Translations under genes and position numbers: made by a program
Shown: positions 25,760 through 32,942 of the stretch, piece after piece
Layout: each line of letters starts with the position of its first letter
Numbering within the stretch: the stretch's first letter is position 1
Origin: JACJYM01 sp965230495
GTDB lineage: Bacteria > Bacteroidota > Bacteroidia > Chitinophagales > Saprospiraceae
Direction of reading: 5' to 3'
NCBI GenBank assembly: GCA_965230495.1
Contig: OZ246004.1
Span: forward strand, 2,170,001-2,234,000
DNA length: 64,000 nt
The notes under the pieces: generated by a model
What the model was told of the DNA's origin: nothing
Database searches by the model: none
Seen by the model: the letters and a program-made list of their open reading frames with translations, nothing else

Positions 25760-26869
25760 ATGGAAGAAAACAACCACATACCAATAATCATAGGAAATTG
25801 TCTGCCTTTCAGAATTATTGAAAGAGACACTGACAATTGGAATGCGACATTAGAAGAGATTAACAGTCGAGACTACGATTATGTGAAACTCAACCGAATG
25901 TCTACGTTCATTGATATTGGTATTGCCCCTTTTTCACTTGGTATTGGCTTCGATGGAAGTCTAGTTTTACCAGCAACCGAGGATTTCAGAACAAAAGAAA
26001 ATACGCTTGGAAAATTTAATCAAACACTAGGTATTTTATTACTTGGAGGGATTTACTCAGAATCAGTTCAACCAGACAACATTTCATATGGAACTTTGTC
26101 TTTTGATGGCTACATAAAAATTCACGGAGGCAGCAGTGGGTTGGTAGCAGGGTTTCATAAATCAATTCGTTCAAAGCTTGTAGGTACTATCGATTCAATC
26201 AAATTATTAAACCCAAAATCCATTAAGATAAATGAAGTGGAAAGCACATATAAAGTTGGCAAATCAATCATAGATAAACTTCCAAGTTTGTCTGCAAATA
26301 TGTTGCTTGACGGAACTTCTCACTATGTCCGAAATCAATGGTCTGAGAGTTTGATTTTCTTATGGACTTCAATTGAACAACTAATAAATCAAATTTGGGA
26401 ATCGGAAGTCATTAATGATAAGATTGGAGGTGTAATTGAAGGACGAACTAATTTTCTGAAGGATTACAGAACTTGGACAACTTCTACACGAATTGAGACA
26501 TTGTTCCAAAAGGAGTTCATACCGTTGGAAGTATACAAGCTTTTAAACTTAGCTAGGAAAACCAGAAATGACTTCATTCACAATGGAAGACCTTTGAATA
26601 AGGAGAAAGTTGAAAATGCCTTAAATGGATTGTTTGAATTGATTTCTTTGATAATAAGTGATTATAAGTCAACCAGTAAATTGAATGAAACCCTTGAGGT
26701 TATAAAACAAAATCAAAGAGGAGATTTATACCCAAAAAAGACTAAACTTGAAAAGTATGAAGTAACTCATTGGTTGGAACTTCCTCCTATCCCAGGAGAT
26801 AGCCATTGGGGCGATAAGGATTATGAAATAATAGAAGAGTTAGTTCTTCAACCAATTAAAAAGGAATAA
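25760..26869 (+). CDS. HEPN-like protein (cassette 14)
   Basis: This 369-residue soluble protein starts 16 bp after the core. The first 160 residues are mixed alpha/beta without a recognised motif. Residues 195-320 are helical and fit a HEPN domain: QWSESLIFLWTSIEQLINQIW on one helix and LLNLARKTRNDFIHNG (about 265-280) with an R-x4-H ribonuclease-type motif (RNDFIH). HEPN proteins in defence loci, such as ApeA, cleave RNA. The two-part layout resembles those effectors, but the N-terminal domain is not identified. Confidence 0.68.
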   Translation: MEENNHIPIIIGNCLPFRIIERDTDNWNATLEEINSRDYDYVKLNRMSTFIDIGIAPFSLGIGFDGSLVLPATEDFRTKENTLGKFNQTLGILLLGGIYSESVQPDNISYGTLSFDGYIKIHGGSSGLVAGFHKSIRSKLVGTIDSIKLLNPKSIKINEVESTYKVGKSIIDKLPSLSANMLLDGTSHYVRNQWSESLIFLWTSIEQLINQIWESEVINDKIGGVIEGRTNFLKDYRTWTTSTRIETLFQKEFIPLEVYKLLNLARKTRNDFIHNGRPLNKEKVENALNGLFELISLIISDYKSTSKLNETLEVIKQNQRGDLYPKKTKLEKYEVTHWLELPPIPGDSHWGDKDYEIIEELVLQPIKKE

Positions 26870-26876
26870 AAACTAC

Positions 26877-26940
26877 TCACAACAATTTGCATGACGACCA
26901 TGCTCCTGACGTCGCACGGCGCATGCAATAAACGTTGGCA
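26877..26940 (+). other. attC site of cassette 14
   Basis: Inverse core TCACAAC (26877-26883) and core GTTGGCA (26934-26940) enclose TTGCATG and CATGCAA, then GCATG/CGCATGC pairing near the tip. The inverse core is the exact complement of the starting core GTTGTGA at 25743. Confidence 0.88.
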
Positions 26941-26946
26941 ACAATA

Positions 26947-27288
26947 TCACGAATCAGCTAAATTCAGTTCACCCCAAGAACGCATTGCATCTATAATTGG
27001 GAAAAGTGACTTCCCTTTTTCGGAAATTGAATATTCTACTCGTGGTGGAATTTCAGCAAAAATCTCTCTATTCAAAATTCCATCATCTTCCATTTCTCGA
27101 AGTTGTTTAGTCAACATTTGTTTACTAATCCCATCAATTCCTCTTTGTAAAATTCCAAATCGATTAGCACCTTTTGAGATTAAATACAAAATTATCGGCT
27201 TCCATTTTCCACCAATCATACTCATCGTATAAGTAACTGGACACTCAAAAACTTCAATTGACTTTTTTTCTAAATTATTTTTATTCAT
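26947..27288 (-). CDS. HxlR-family transcriptional regulator (cassette 15, reversed)
   Basis: This 113-residue protein has the HxlR/MarR-like winged-helix pattern: ECPVTYTMSMIGGKWKPIIL (about 15-34), RFGILQRGIDGISKQMLTKQLREME (about 43-67), wing residues RVEYSISEKGKSLFPII (about 83-99). HxlR proteins are DNA-binding repressors or activators that often answer to redox or electrophile stress. It is the only minus-strand gene of the array; its stop codon is 12 bp inside the cassette edge. It is divergent from 27406-27720 and probably controls it from the 117-bp gap. The plus-strand frame across it is a shadow. Confidence 0.88.
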   Translation of the reverse strand: MNKNNLEKKSIEVFECPVTYTMSMIGGKWKPIILYLISKGANRFGILQRGIDGISKQMLTKQLREMEDDGILNREIFAEIPPRVEYSISEKGKSLFPIIDAMRSWGELNLADS

Positions 27289-27351
27289 AACTATTTGATT
27301 TTCAACAATAGTCTATTTTTCATTACTATATCATTAATATATAACTACTTG

Positions 27352-27359
27352 CAAATATA
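27352..27359 (-). promoter_or_regulatory. Candidate -7 box for the HxlR gene
   Basis: The minus strand reads TATATTTG, matching TAnnTTTG, about 64 bp upstream of the HxlR start. The divergent gap 27289-27405 also holds AT-rich inverted sequence around ACTTGCAAATATAAG that could be the operator. No -33 box at standard spacing was seen. Confidence 0.35.
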
Positions 27360-27405
27360 AGACTTATGTTAGAGATTTGCACTATAATTTTAAACAAGTA
27401 AAATA

Positions 27406-27720
27406 ATGGAAATCAAAAAAATCATAATTGGAGGTATCATCCTTGCAGTTTCAGTAATCGGAATTAGAGCATACGCTCAATCGAAATTATCACAAGAAGA
27501 AAAAGTCGAGAAAATAACCGAAAAAATGGCAAGAAAGCTAAACCTAACTGATGAACAAAAAGCTAAAGTACATGACATAAACCTTGAGCGTTCAAAAGGA
27601 CATCAAAAAGCCTACGATGCAGGACGAAAAAAAGAAATTATTGTTCAAGCTGTTCAGAAATGGGAAACAGATTTAAAAGAGGTCTTGACACGTGAACAAC
27701 AAAAAAAATTAAAAATTTAG
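27406..27720 (+). CDS. Small exported helical protein, Spy-like (cassette 15)
   Basis: This 104-residue protein has an N-terminal membrane or signal segment (IIIGGIILAVSVIGIRAYAQ). A helical, strongly charged domain follows, with KITEKMARKLNLTDEQKAKVHDI split as MARKLNLTDEQKAKV (about 45-59) and VLTREQQKKLKI at the end. The LTDEQ...LT-x-EQ repeats resemble Spy/CpxP-like periplasmic chaperone domains (LTxxQ motif). That similarity is weak and functional identity is inferred. It lies 4 bp before the next gene, in an operon divergent from the HxlR regulator. Confidence 0.65.
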   Translation: MEIKKIIIGGIILAVSVIGIRAYAQSKLSQEEKVEKITEKMARKLNLTDEQKAKVHDINLERSKGHQKAYDAGRKKEIIVQAVQKWETDLKEVLTREQQKKLKI

Positions 27721-27724
27721 AAGT

Positions 27725-28393
27725 ATGAACGTATTTAGTAAAATAGGATTTAGTGTAATTCTATTAACATTTATCACTTCGTGTAATTCAACAAAAAAAA
27801 TAAATAAAACAATGGAAAATCCAACAACATTAGAACAAGTAAAGAAATACGCTTTGGGAGAATGGCAAAGTTTATCTGTAGAATTAAGACCAACCGAAGA
27901 CAGAACAGGTAGCGGAAAAATTGAACCAACATATTTGAAAAGAAATTTCAAATATTTACCGAATGACAAATTTGTCGGAACAATTACTTTGTTTGGCGAT
28001 AATTACGGACAATTGCCTCTAATGGAATTTGAATTTAAGGGTAACTTGATTTGGCACGATGAACATCCAATTGCAAATGGAGCTTGGAAAATCGATTATA
28101 TGCTTGACGAAGGTTTTGGAGTTACACCATTAAATCCGAAAGCAGCCGAAATGTTGAATATGGCTTTACCAGAAGGAATGTCAGCATTTGAGAATCAAAT
28201 TAAAAAAGATATTTTAGGTAAAGCATTTCCAATGTTTCATATTGTAGAAGGACAAATAGTTGGAGATTACGACTTAATTTACTTTAAACACGGATTGTTG
28301 TTTATGGGAGCAAAACACGTCGACGGAACACCATTTGACAAAGTGGAGAATAGACCACATCAATTACAAATTCCGTTAGAACGAGTGGAATAA
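27725..28393 (+). CDS. Lipoprotein of unknown function (cassette 15)
   Basis: This 222-residue protein has a lipobox (LLTFITSC, Cys19) and a beta-rich domain: YALGEWQSLSVELRP (about 40-54), YLKRNFKYLPNDKFVGTITLF, and PIANGAWKIDYMLDEGFGVTP (about 117-137). It ends with YFKHGLLFMGAKHVDGTPF. This layout suggests a lipocalin-like or small beta-barrel fold, but I cannot assign a family. It is cotranscribed with 27406-27720 and is likely controlled by the divergent HxlR gene. Confidence 0.65.
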   Translation: MNVFSKIGFSVILLTFITSCNSTKKINKTMENPTTLEQVKKYALGEWQSLSVELRPTEDRTGSGKIEPTYLKRNFKYLPNDKFVGTITLFGDNYGQLPLMEFEFKGNLIWHDEHPIANGAWKIDYMLDEGFGVTPLNPKAAEMLNMALPEGMSAFENQIKKDILGKAFPMFHIVEGQIVGDYDLIYFKHGLLFMGAKHVDGTPFDKVENRPHQLQIPLERVE

Positions 28394-28401
28394 AATACTG
28401 T

Positions 28402-28533
28402 TGCCAACAACGTGTATAAGCAATAGCGGTTTAAGTGATAAAACAAAAGACAAAATATAAAACAAAGGTCAGTGCAAAACCGAAAGGTTAGTGAGTAGAA
28501 AGCCGCTACTACTCATACACGAGACCGTTAGCT
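28402..28533 (+). other. Long attC site of cassette 15
   Basis: Inverse core TGCCAAC (28402-28408) and core GTTAGCT (28527-28533) lie 132 bp end to end, twice the usual length here. Outer arms CGTGTAT and ATACACG and inner TAGCGGTTT and AGCCGCTA pair; the rest is an unpaired terminal insert of about 60 nt. The inverse core is the exact complement of the starting core GTTGGCA at 26934. Confidence 0.85.
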
Positions 28534-28545
28534 ATAATAAGACAA

Positions 28546-29553
28546 ATGAATATAGTTCTTGATACAAATATTTTTGCGAGTGATTTCTTAATGAAATCAC
28601 ATAAATTCCAGATTCTCAAAAGCTATTTGAGCAAAACTGGTAATAATTTATTAGTGCCACAAATTGTTCGGGAAGAATTAATTTCTGTGTATAGCAGAAG
28701 TGTTCAAGATAAGGCATTATCACTTAGTAAAAGCCTAAATAATTTAAACAGAATACTGGTTAAAGAACAGGACAAAGAACAGATTTTTGATATTAAGAAG
28801 GCAATTCAAGAATATAAAAAATATGTTGAAGTAAAGTTTAAAGAATTTAATGCAGTTGAAATTCCATATAATAACACGAACCTAGAGGAAATCGTTAGAA
28901 GGTCTTTATCAAGAATAAAACCAATGTCTATTAAAGGTCAGGAGTTTAGAGACACGTTACTTTGGTTATCGGTTATTGACCACCTTAAGTATGACATGAT
29001 TGAAGAAGCAATATTCATTTCAAGTAATACTAAAGATTTTGCCAACGAAAATGGTTACGATCTTCATACCCAACTGATTCAAGATTTGAACTTAAGCAAT
29101 ATTAAGTTAGTATTTTACAATTCTTTGAAACAATTTGTTCAAGATCATTCAAGTAAAATTGAAGAAATAAGCCCACAATGGCTAGTCAAAAACATTGATT
29201 GGGAACTATTGGATTCTGGATCTTACGATGGAGTGAATTCAATGCGAGAACACAATCTTTACTTAATGTTAGAAGCGAGAAATATAGAACTTGATGTTGA
29301 GGATTGGAGGTTAGTTGATACCAAATTCGTAAAAGAAATACAAAATTTCCAAGTTTTTGATTACGAGGGCAAACTTTATGTCCATTTATTTTTACACGGT
29401 GAGTGTAAAGTTGAAATTATGTCTTCTTCACGAAAAAGGTTTTATGTTGAAAATGTTGGATTCTATACAGAAGCCGGAGTTGATATTAAAAACAATAAAA
29501 TTATGGACCATCATGCACCTTATCATATTGAGGAAACAGGTTTGTTCATATAG
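28546..29553 (+). CDS. PIN-domain protein, DUF4935-like (cassette 16)
   Basis: This 335-residue protein begins MNIVLDTNIFASDFL, the first strand of a PIN nuclease with Asp6. LLVPQIVREELISVY (about 35-49) supplies the conserved Glu. MSIKGQEFRDTLLWLSVIDHL (about 127-147) and AIFISSNTKDFANENGYD (about 157-174) complete a DUF4935/PIN-like core with acidic residues. The C-terminal 130 residues are a separate beta-rich region that ends near IMDHHAPYHIEETG. It is inferred to be an RNase-type toxin or defence nuclease. It is the second PIN-like protein in the array and is not a close copy of the one in cassette 1. Confidence 0.75.
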   Translation: MNIVLDTNIFASDFLMKSHKFQILKSYLSKTGNNLLVPQIVREELISVYSRSVQDKALSLSKSLNNLNRILVKEQDKEQIFDIKKAIQEYKKYVEVKFKEFNAVEIPYNNTNLEEIVRRSLSRIKPMSIKGQEFRDTLLWLSVIDHLKYDMIEEAIFISSNTKDFANENGYDLHTQLIQDLNLSNIKLVFYNSLKQFVQDHSSKIEEISPQWLVKNIDWELLDSGSYDGVNSMREHNLYLMLEARNIELDVEDWRLVDTKFVKEIQNFQVFDYEGKLYVHLFLHGECKVEIMSSSRKRFYVENVGFYTEAGVDIKNNKIMDHHAPYHIEETGLFI

Positions 29554-29562
29554 TAAAACAAC

Positions 29563-29630
29563 AGCTAACATGCGATATGAGATCAGATTGGCTGTCGCCA
29601 AATCCGCTCCATATCGCCAAACCGTTAGGC
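29563..29630 (+). other. attC site of cassette 16
   Basis: Inverse core AGCTAAC (29563-29569) and core GTTAGGC (29624-29630) enclose GCGATATG and CATATCGC, then GATCAGATT/AATCCG. The inverse core is the exact complement of the starting core GTTAGCT at 28527. Confidence 0.88.
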
Positions 29631-29648
29631 ACAAGCAATTCATATATA

Positions 29649-30347
29649 ATGATGAAAATAAGGGAAACATTAACTATAGCTGCATTAGTCTTATTGGCTA
29701 TAGTTTCTTATGGACAACAAGCTACAGTCGACGATTTTGGCTACAACACATTTTACGACCAAAACTACCCAAATGATAGTTTGCTGTTCAGAATGCTAGA
29801 ACCTTATCAGTACAATCACTTAGATCAAGCAGAATACCCTGTATTTATCTGGCTCCACCCAAATGGCAGACAAGGAACCAACAACACCAATCAAATGGGT
29901 GATGGATGGGCTCCGTATCTTATGGATTCAACAATGAGAGTTTCGTTTCCTGCGTTTGTCATAGCACCGCAATGTCCTCCAAATTCAGGGTGGTGGCACG
30001 ATATGCCCAATGATATGGTATTCCTATTGCTCGACTCCTTAAAGAATGCGGAGAACATAGATGCGGGCAGAATCTACGTCATGGGCTGGTCGTTGGGTGG
30101 ATTCGGCACTTGGCTTTCTGCGATTAGTGTATTGTTTGTAAATACTATTGGTGTTTGTGAAAATTGCATTGAATTCTGCCCTGATAATGAACCTCCTTTG
30201 AGAGAAGAGGAATTATCTTGGATTTGGTCATATAGACCTGATTTATCGGATGAATTTCTAAAATTAGAATTATCAGATGATTTCAGAATGCTAATTAATT
30301 ATTACAAAGAATCTGAAATGGATAAATTCTGGGACTATATAAGCTAA
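29649..30347 (+). pseudogene. Truncated alpha/beta hydrolase fused to an unrelated C-terminus (cassette 17)
   Basis: From ATG 29649 a signal peptide (ETLTIAALVLLAIVSYGQ) leads into a polyhydroxybutyrate-depolymerase-like or dienelactone-hydrolase-like domain: YPVFIWLHPNGRQG, PAFVIAPQCPPNSGWW and the nucleophile elbow VMGWSLGGFGTW. Right after this (near 30115-30135) the hydrolase pattern stops. The remaining 75 residues (CENCIEFCPDNEPP, then YRPDLSDEFLKLELSDD) have no place in this fold, and the Asp and His of the triad are missing. The upstream in-frame codons from 29577 belong to attC_16. The break is explained if two cassettes fused by deletion, because the cassette's two core sequences do not match each other. 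Confidence 0.7.
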
Positions 30348-30353
30348 TTTATT

Positions 30354-30734
30354 ATGGTATATTCAATTCATATCGGCGAGACTAAATTAAGAACAACAAA
30401 GTTGGAGAAAGCAGATGCTCCAATGGGCGTTGTATCTGGAGATATAATTTTTGCTGAACAGAACATGGGCTATGACTTCATTAAAAATTATTGTCAATCA
30501 ATGAACATTGAATTAGCAAGTGATTTTCCAGAAGATAAGTTAATATCAACAATGACAATAGACAACCTTATTGTTAAAAATGAAAAGGGAATGGAAATTA
30601 AGGGAATTGGAAATCAAATAAGCGGAATGGATAGTGATGTATATGAAGTCACTTTATTAGGAATTCCATACCCTTTCCATGAAGAAGAATTTCCGCACCA
30701 CGTGAAAACATACAATGAAATGTTTAAAGAATAA
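30354..30734 (+). CDS. Hypothetical protein (cassette 17)
   Basis: This 126-residue protein begins MVYSIHIGETKL and has a beta-rich body (GVVSGDIIFAEQNMGYDFIKNYC). It ends LLGIPYPFHEEEFPHHVKTY. There is no signal peptide. I do not recognise the family. It starts 6 bp after the chimeric hydrolase frame, whose 3' part probably belonged with it originally. It could be an immunity-type partner of a lost toxin (inference). Confidence 0.55.
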   Translation: MVYSIHIGETKLRTTKLEKADAPMGVVSGDIIFAEQNMGYDFIKNYCQSMNIELASDFPEDKLISTMTIDNLIVKNEKGMEIKGIGNQISGMDSDVYEVTLLGIPYPFHEEEFPHHVKTYNEMFKE

Positions 30735-30819
30735 AAAACGAATAAATATCAGATAGCTTGATTTAAAGTCCTTATCTTTGAATCGAATAAGAATTGGATA
30801 AATATCAAATAATTTAAAA

Positions 30820-31896
30820 ATGGAGTCCAAATTAGCGTTCGATTTTAAGACAACTCAACAAATCATCAAAAAAATAGCCTTTATAGATTCATTTAAAGGT
30901 AAATGGACTGGCTTAGAAGTAAGTGAGTCGATATATTTGAAAGAATTGAAGCAAATTGCTACGATTGAGAGTATTGGTTCTTCAACACGAATAGAAGGCT
31001 CAACGATGACGGATGAAGAAGTGAAAAACCTAATTAATTCCGTCAAAATAACATCTTTTAAAACAAGAGACGAACAAGAGGTCTTTGGCTATTACGAGGT
31101 TCTAAATCTGATTTTAGACACGCACGAAACAGTAGAAATAAAAGAAAGCCATATTCATCATCTGCATAAATCCTTATTACAAGTAAGTTCAAAGGATAAA
31201 AACCATAGAGGTAGATACAAGCAATTGTCCAATAAAGTAGTCGCAAATTATCCTGGTGGACATCAAAAAATAATATTCAACACTACTGAGCCATTCTTGG
31301 TAAAGGGAGAAATGGAAAGCCTGATTAAATGGACGAATAAAAATTTTGAAAATGAAGAATTACATCCACTAATAATAATCGGAACATTTGTGTATGAATT
31401 TCTGTCCATACACCCTTATCAAGACGGAAACGGAAGATTGTCGAGATTACTAACGACTCTATTGCTTTTAAAAAATGGATATGATTTCATGCAATACGCA
31501 TCAATGGAAATCGAAATTGAAAAGAGGAAAAAAGATTATTATAAGGCATTGATGAATGGTCAAAAAGATAGGGGAACAGATAAAGAAATAATTAAAAATT
31601 GGATGCTGTTTTTTTTAGATACGCTTGAAGCAACAATAAAAAAACTAGAGGACAGATATTCGAAAATAAAGGATAAAAAAAGCTACCTAAATGATAGGCA
31701 AAAGGAACTTCTTGATTTTATAAAGAATAACGAGCCTGTGAAGATTAGTGATGTAATTACAGCATTGAAAAATTGGACTTCATATACCTTGAAAAAAGAC
31801 ATGAAGTATCTCGTGGAAGAAGGAATTATAAAGAAAATGGGTAAAGCAAGAGCAACAATCTATGTAATGAAAGAAAATAATGAAAAAGAAGACTGA
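30820..31896 (+). CDS. Fic-family protein (cassette 17)
   Basis: This 358-residue protein carries the Fic core HPYQDGNGRLSR (198-209), matching HxFx(D/E)GNGRxxR with Tyr for Phe. It also has the N-terminal inhibitory motif SSTRIEGS with Glu59, marking a self-inhibited class II Fic enzyme. Residues 285-350 form a winged-helix-like tail (ELLDFIKNNEPVKISDVITAL, then YLVEEGIIKKMGKARATIY). Such Fic-wHTH proteins AMPylate target proteins and may bind DNA. A TATCTTTG box at 30773-30780 could start transcription about 40 bp upstream. The gene ends 1 bp before the attC inverse core. Confidence 0.92.
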   Translation: MESKLAFDFKTTQQIIKKIAFIDSFKGKWTGLEVSESIYLKELKQIATIESIGSSTRIEGSTMTDEEVKNLINSVKITSFKTRDEQEVFGYYEVLNLILDTHETVEIKESHIHHLHKSLLQVSSKDKNHRGRYKQLSNKVVANYPGGHQKIIFNTTEPFLVKGEMESLIKWTNKNFENEELHPLIIIGTFVYEFLSIHPYQDGNGRLSRLLTTLLLLKNGYDFMQYASMEIEIEKRKKDYYKALMNGQKDRGTDKEIIKNWMLFFLDTLEATIKKLEDRYSKIKDKKSYLNDRQKELLDFIKNNEPVKISDVITALKNWTSYTLKKDMKYLVEEGIIKKMGKARATIYVMKENNEKED

Positions 31897-31963
31897 AGCC
31901 AACAATGTGTAAAACGTTCATAGCGGCTAAACGCCGCTACGCCGTTTACACCGGCCGTTATGC
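31897..31963 (+). other. attC site of cassette 17 (core mismatch)
   Basis: Inverse core AGCCAAC (31897-31903) and core GTTATGC (31957-31963) enclose TGTAAAACG / CGTTTACA and AGCGGC / GCCGCT. The inverse core predicts a cassette starting GTTGGCT, but cassette 17 starts GTTAGGC. The site is intact; the cassette is inferred to be a fusion. Confidence 0.87.
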
Positions 31964-31981
31964 ATAACCTAGAAAAAACCA

Positions 31982-32707
31982 ATGGATATATATGATGAAA
32001 AATTTGTGAAAAAAATGTTTAACCGTATGTCCAAGACCTATGGAGCTGCAAATTATATATCATCATTTGGATTTACTGAAAGATGGCGAAAACAATGCAT
32101 CAATCAAATCGAATGGAATTCTAAAATTAAATTAGGATTTGACTTAATGTCAGGTATGGGAGAAACTTGGAACCTTATAAATAGAGAAACAAAAACGAAA
32201 CATTCAATAGTAGGAGTTGACATTTCCCCCCAAATGAATAAAAAAGCATATGAAAAAATAAATCATTATCAGTCAATAAATATATCAATACGAGAAGAAA
32301 ATATATTACGAAACGAAATTCAAGCAAATTCAAGTGATTATATTGTTTCTACATTTGGTCTTAAGACATTCTCAAATGTACAACTAAAAATATTGGCTAA
32401 AGAAGTAAATAGGATATTAAAGGTAAACGGTCAATTTTCGTTTGTTGAAATATCCAAACCTAGAAACGTATTGCTAATACTACCATATATGTTCTATTTG
32501 AAATTTATTATACCATTAATTGGTAAAATATTTATGGGAAACTCTATGGACTACAGAATGTTAGGAATTTATTGTGACCGTTTTAAGGACTGCGAAAAGT
32601 TCAAAATGTACTTAGAAAGTGAAGGGTTAGAAGTAAAAATGGTCAAATATTTTTTTGGATGTGCAACAGGAGTAAAAGGCAAAAAAAGATATGTGCATAA
32701 CAAGTGA
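31982..32707 (+). CDS. UbiE/MenG-like SAM methyltransferase (cassette 18)
   Basis: This 241-residue protein fits the UbiE type: KKMFNRMSKTYGAANYISSFG at the N-terminus (split YGAANYISSFG), motif I FDLMSGMGETWNLI (about 54-67), SIVGVDISPQM (about 77-87), and VNRILKVNGQFSFVEISKP (about 140-158). Housekeeping MenG/UbiE works on quinone precursors. A cassette copy may act on another small molecule, and the C-terminal helix (LLILPYMFYLKFIIPLI) suggests membrane contact. The stop codon is inside the attC. It is the last cassette with a gene. Confidence 0.82.
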   Translation: MDIYDEKFVKKMFNRMSKTYGAANYISSFGFTERWRKQCINQIEWNSKIKLGFDLMSGMGETWNLINRETKTKHSIVGVDISPQMNKKAYEKINHYQSINISIREENILRNEIQANSSDYIVSTFGLKTFSNVQLKILAKEVNRILKVNGQFSFVEISKPRNVLLILPYMFYLKFIIPLIGKIFMGNSMDYRMLGIYCDRFKDCEKFKMYLESEGLEVKMVKYFFGCATGVKGKKRYVHNK

Positions 32708-32758
32708 TGATGACAGCATACCCTTCAGGATACGCTGAATACCACATAACCATTAGTC
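32695..32758 (+). other. Last attC site, degenerate core (cassette 18)
   Basis: Inverse core GCATAAC (32695-32701) is the exact complement of the cassette start GTTATGC at 31957. The right core reads ATTAGTC (32752-32758), with A replacing the G at the crossover step. Arms AGCATACC and GGATACGCT pair imperfectly. No further intact cassette follows. Confidence 0.75.
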
Positions 32759-32892
32759 ATCATTACCTAGCCAAACCCAAAGAAATTGAAACAAGAAAAA
32801 CAACAAAACGTTTTTTAGGTATGTCAGAATTGATCAGCACGAAAAGGACATAATAACTTATAACGTAATAAAAAAAGGAATTAAGTATAATA

Positions 32893-32935
32893 TCACAACA
32901 ACATGTAATGCATACCTTTACATATATTAAAAAAA
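32893..32935 (+). other. Possible half attC remnant
   Basis: TCACAAC at 32893-32899 looks like another inverse core and is followed by ATGTAA...TTTACAT, a small stem. There is no GTTRnnn core to the right. It may be the left half of a truncated attC ending the array. The 140 bp before it (32753-32892) hold no gene. The whole stretch 32708-32942 is non-coding. Confidence 0.35.
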
Positions 32936-32942
32936 GTAATCA

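Larger units (their letters stand above)
11620..32758 (+). mobile_element. Chromosomal integron cassette array (18 cassettes)
   Basis: The array runs from the attI-like core at 11620 to the last attC core at 32758. Cassettes begin at the TT of the core: 11621, 13060, 13481, 14046, 16549, 16970, 17604, 18449, 18870, 19868, 22067, 23146, 24083, 25744, 26935, 28528, 29625 and 31958. The inverse core at each cassette end is the reverse complement of the core at the start of the same cassette in 13 cases exactly, in 4 cases at 6 of 7 bases, and not in cassette 17. All genes but one (26947-27288) point rightward. Cassettes 2, 5 and 8 are the same non-coding unit. Five cassettes carry two or three genes. 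Confidence 0.93.

Noticed and set aside
26891..27232. Plus-strand frame of 113 codons over the HxlR gene
   Set aside because: It is antisense to a clear HxlR winged-helix protein, begins inside attC_14 and has no recognisable domain.
29357..29776. Plus-strand frame of 139 codons across the end of cassette 16
   Set aside because: It crosses attC_16 from one cassette to the next, out of frame with the PIN gene, and looks like translated non-coding DNA.
11620..32758. CRISPR array or tandem repeat locus
   Set aside because: The repeated palindromes are 60-132 bp, diverse in sequence and separated by whole genes; they are attC sites, not CRISPR repeats, and no cas gene is present.
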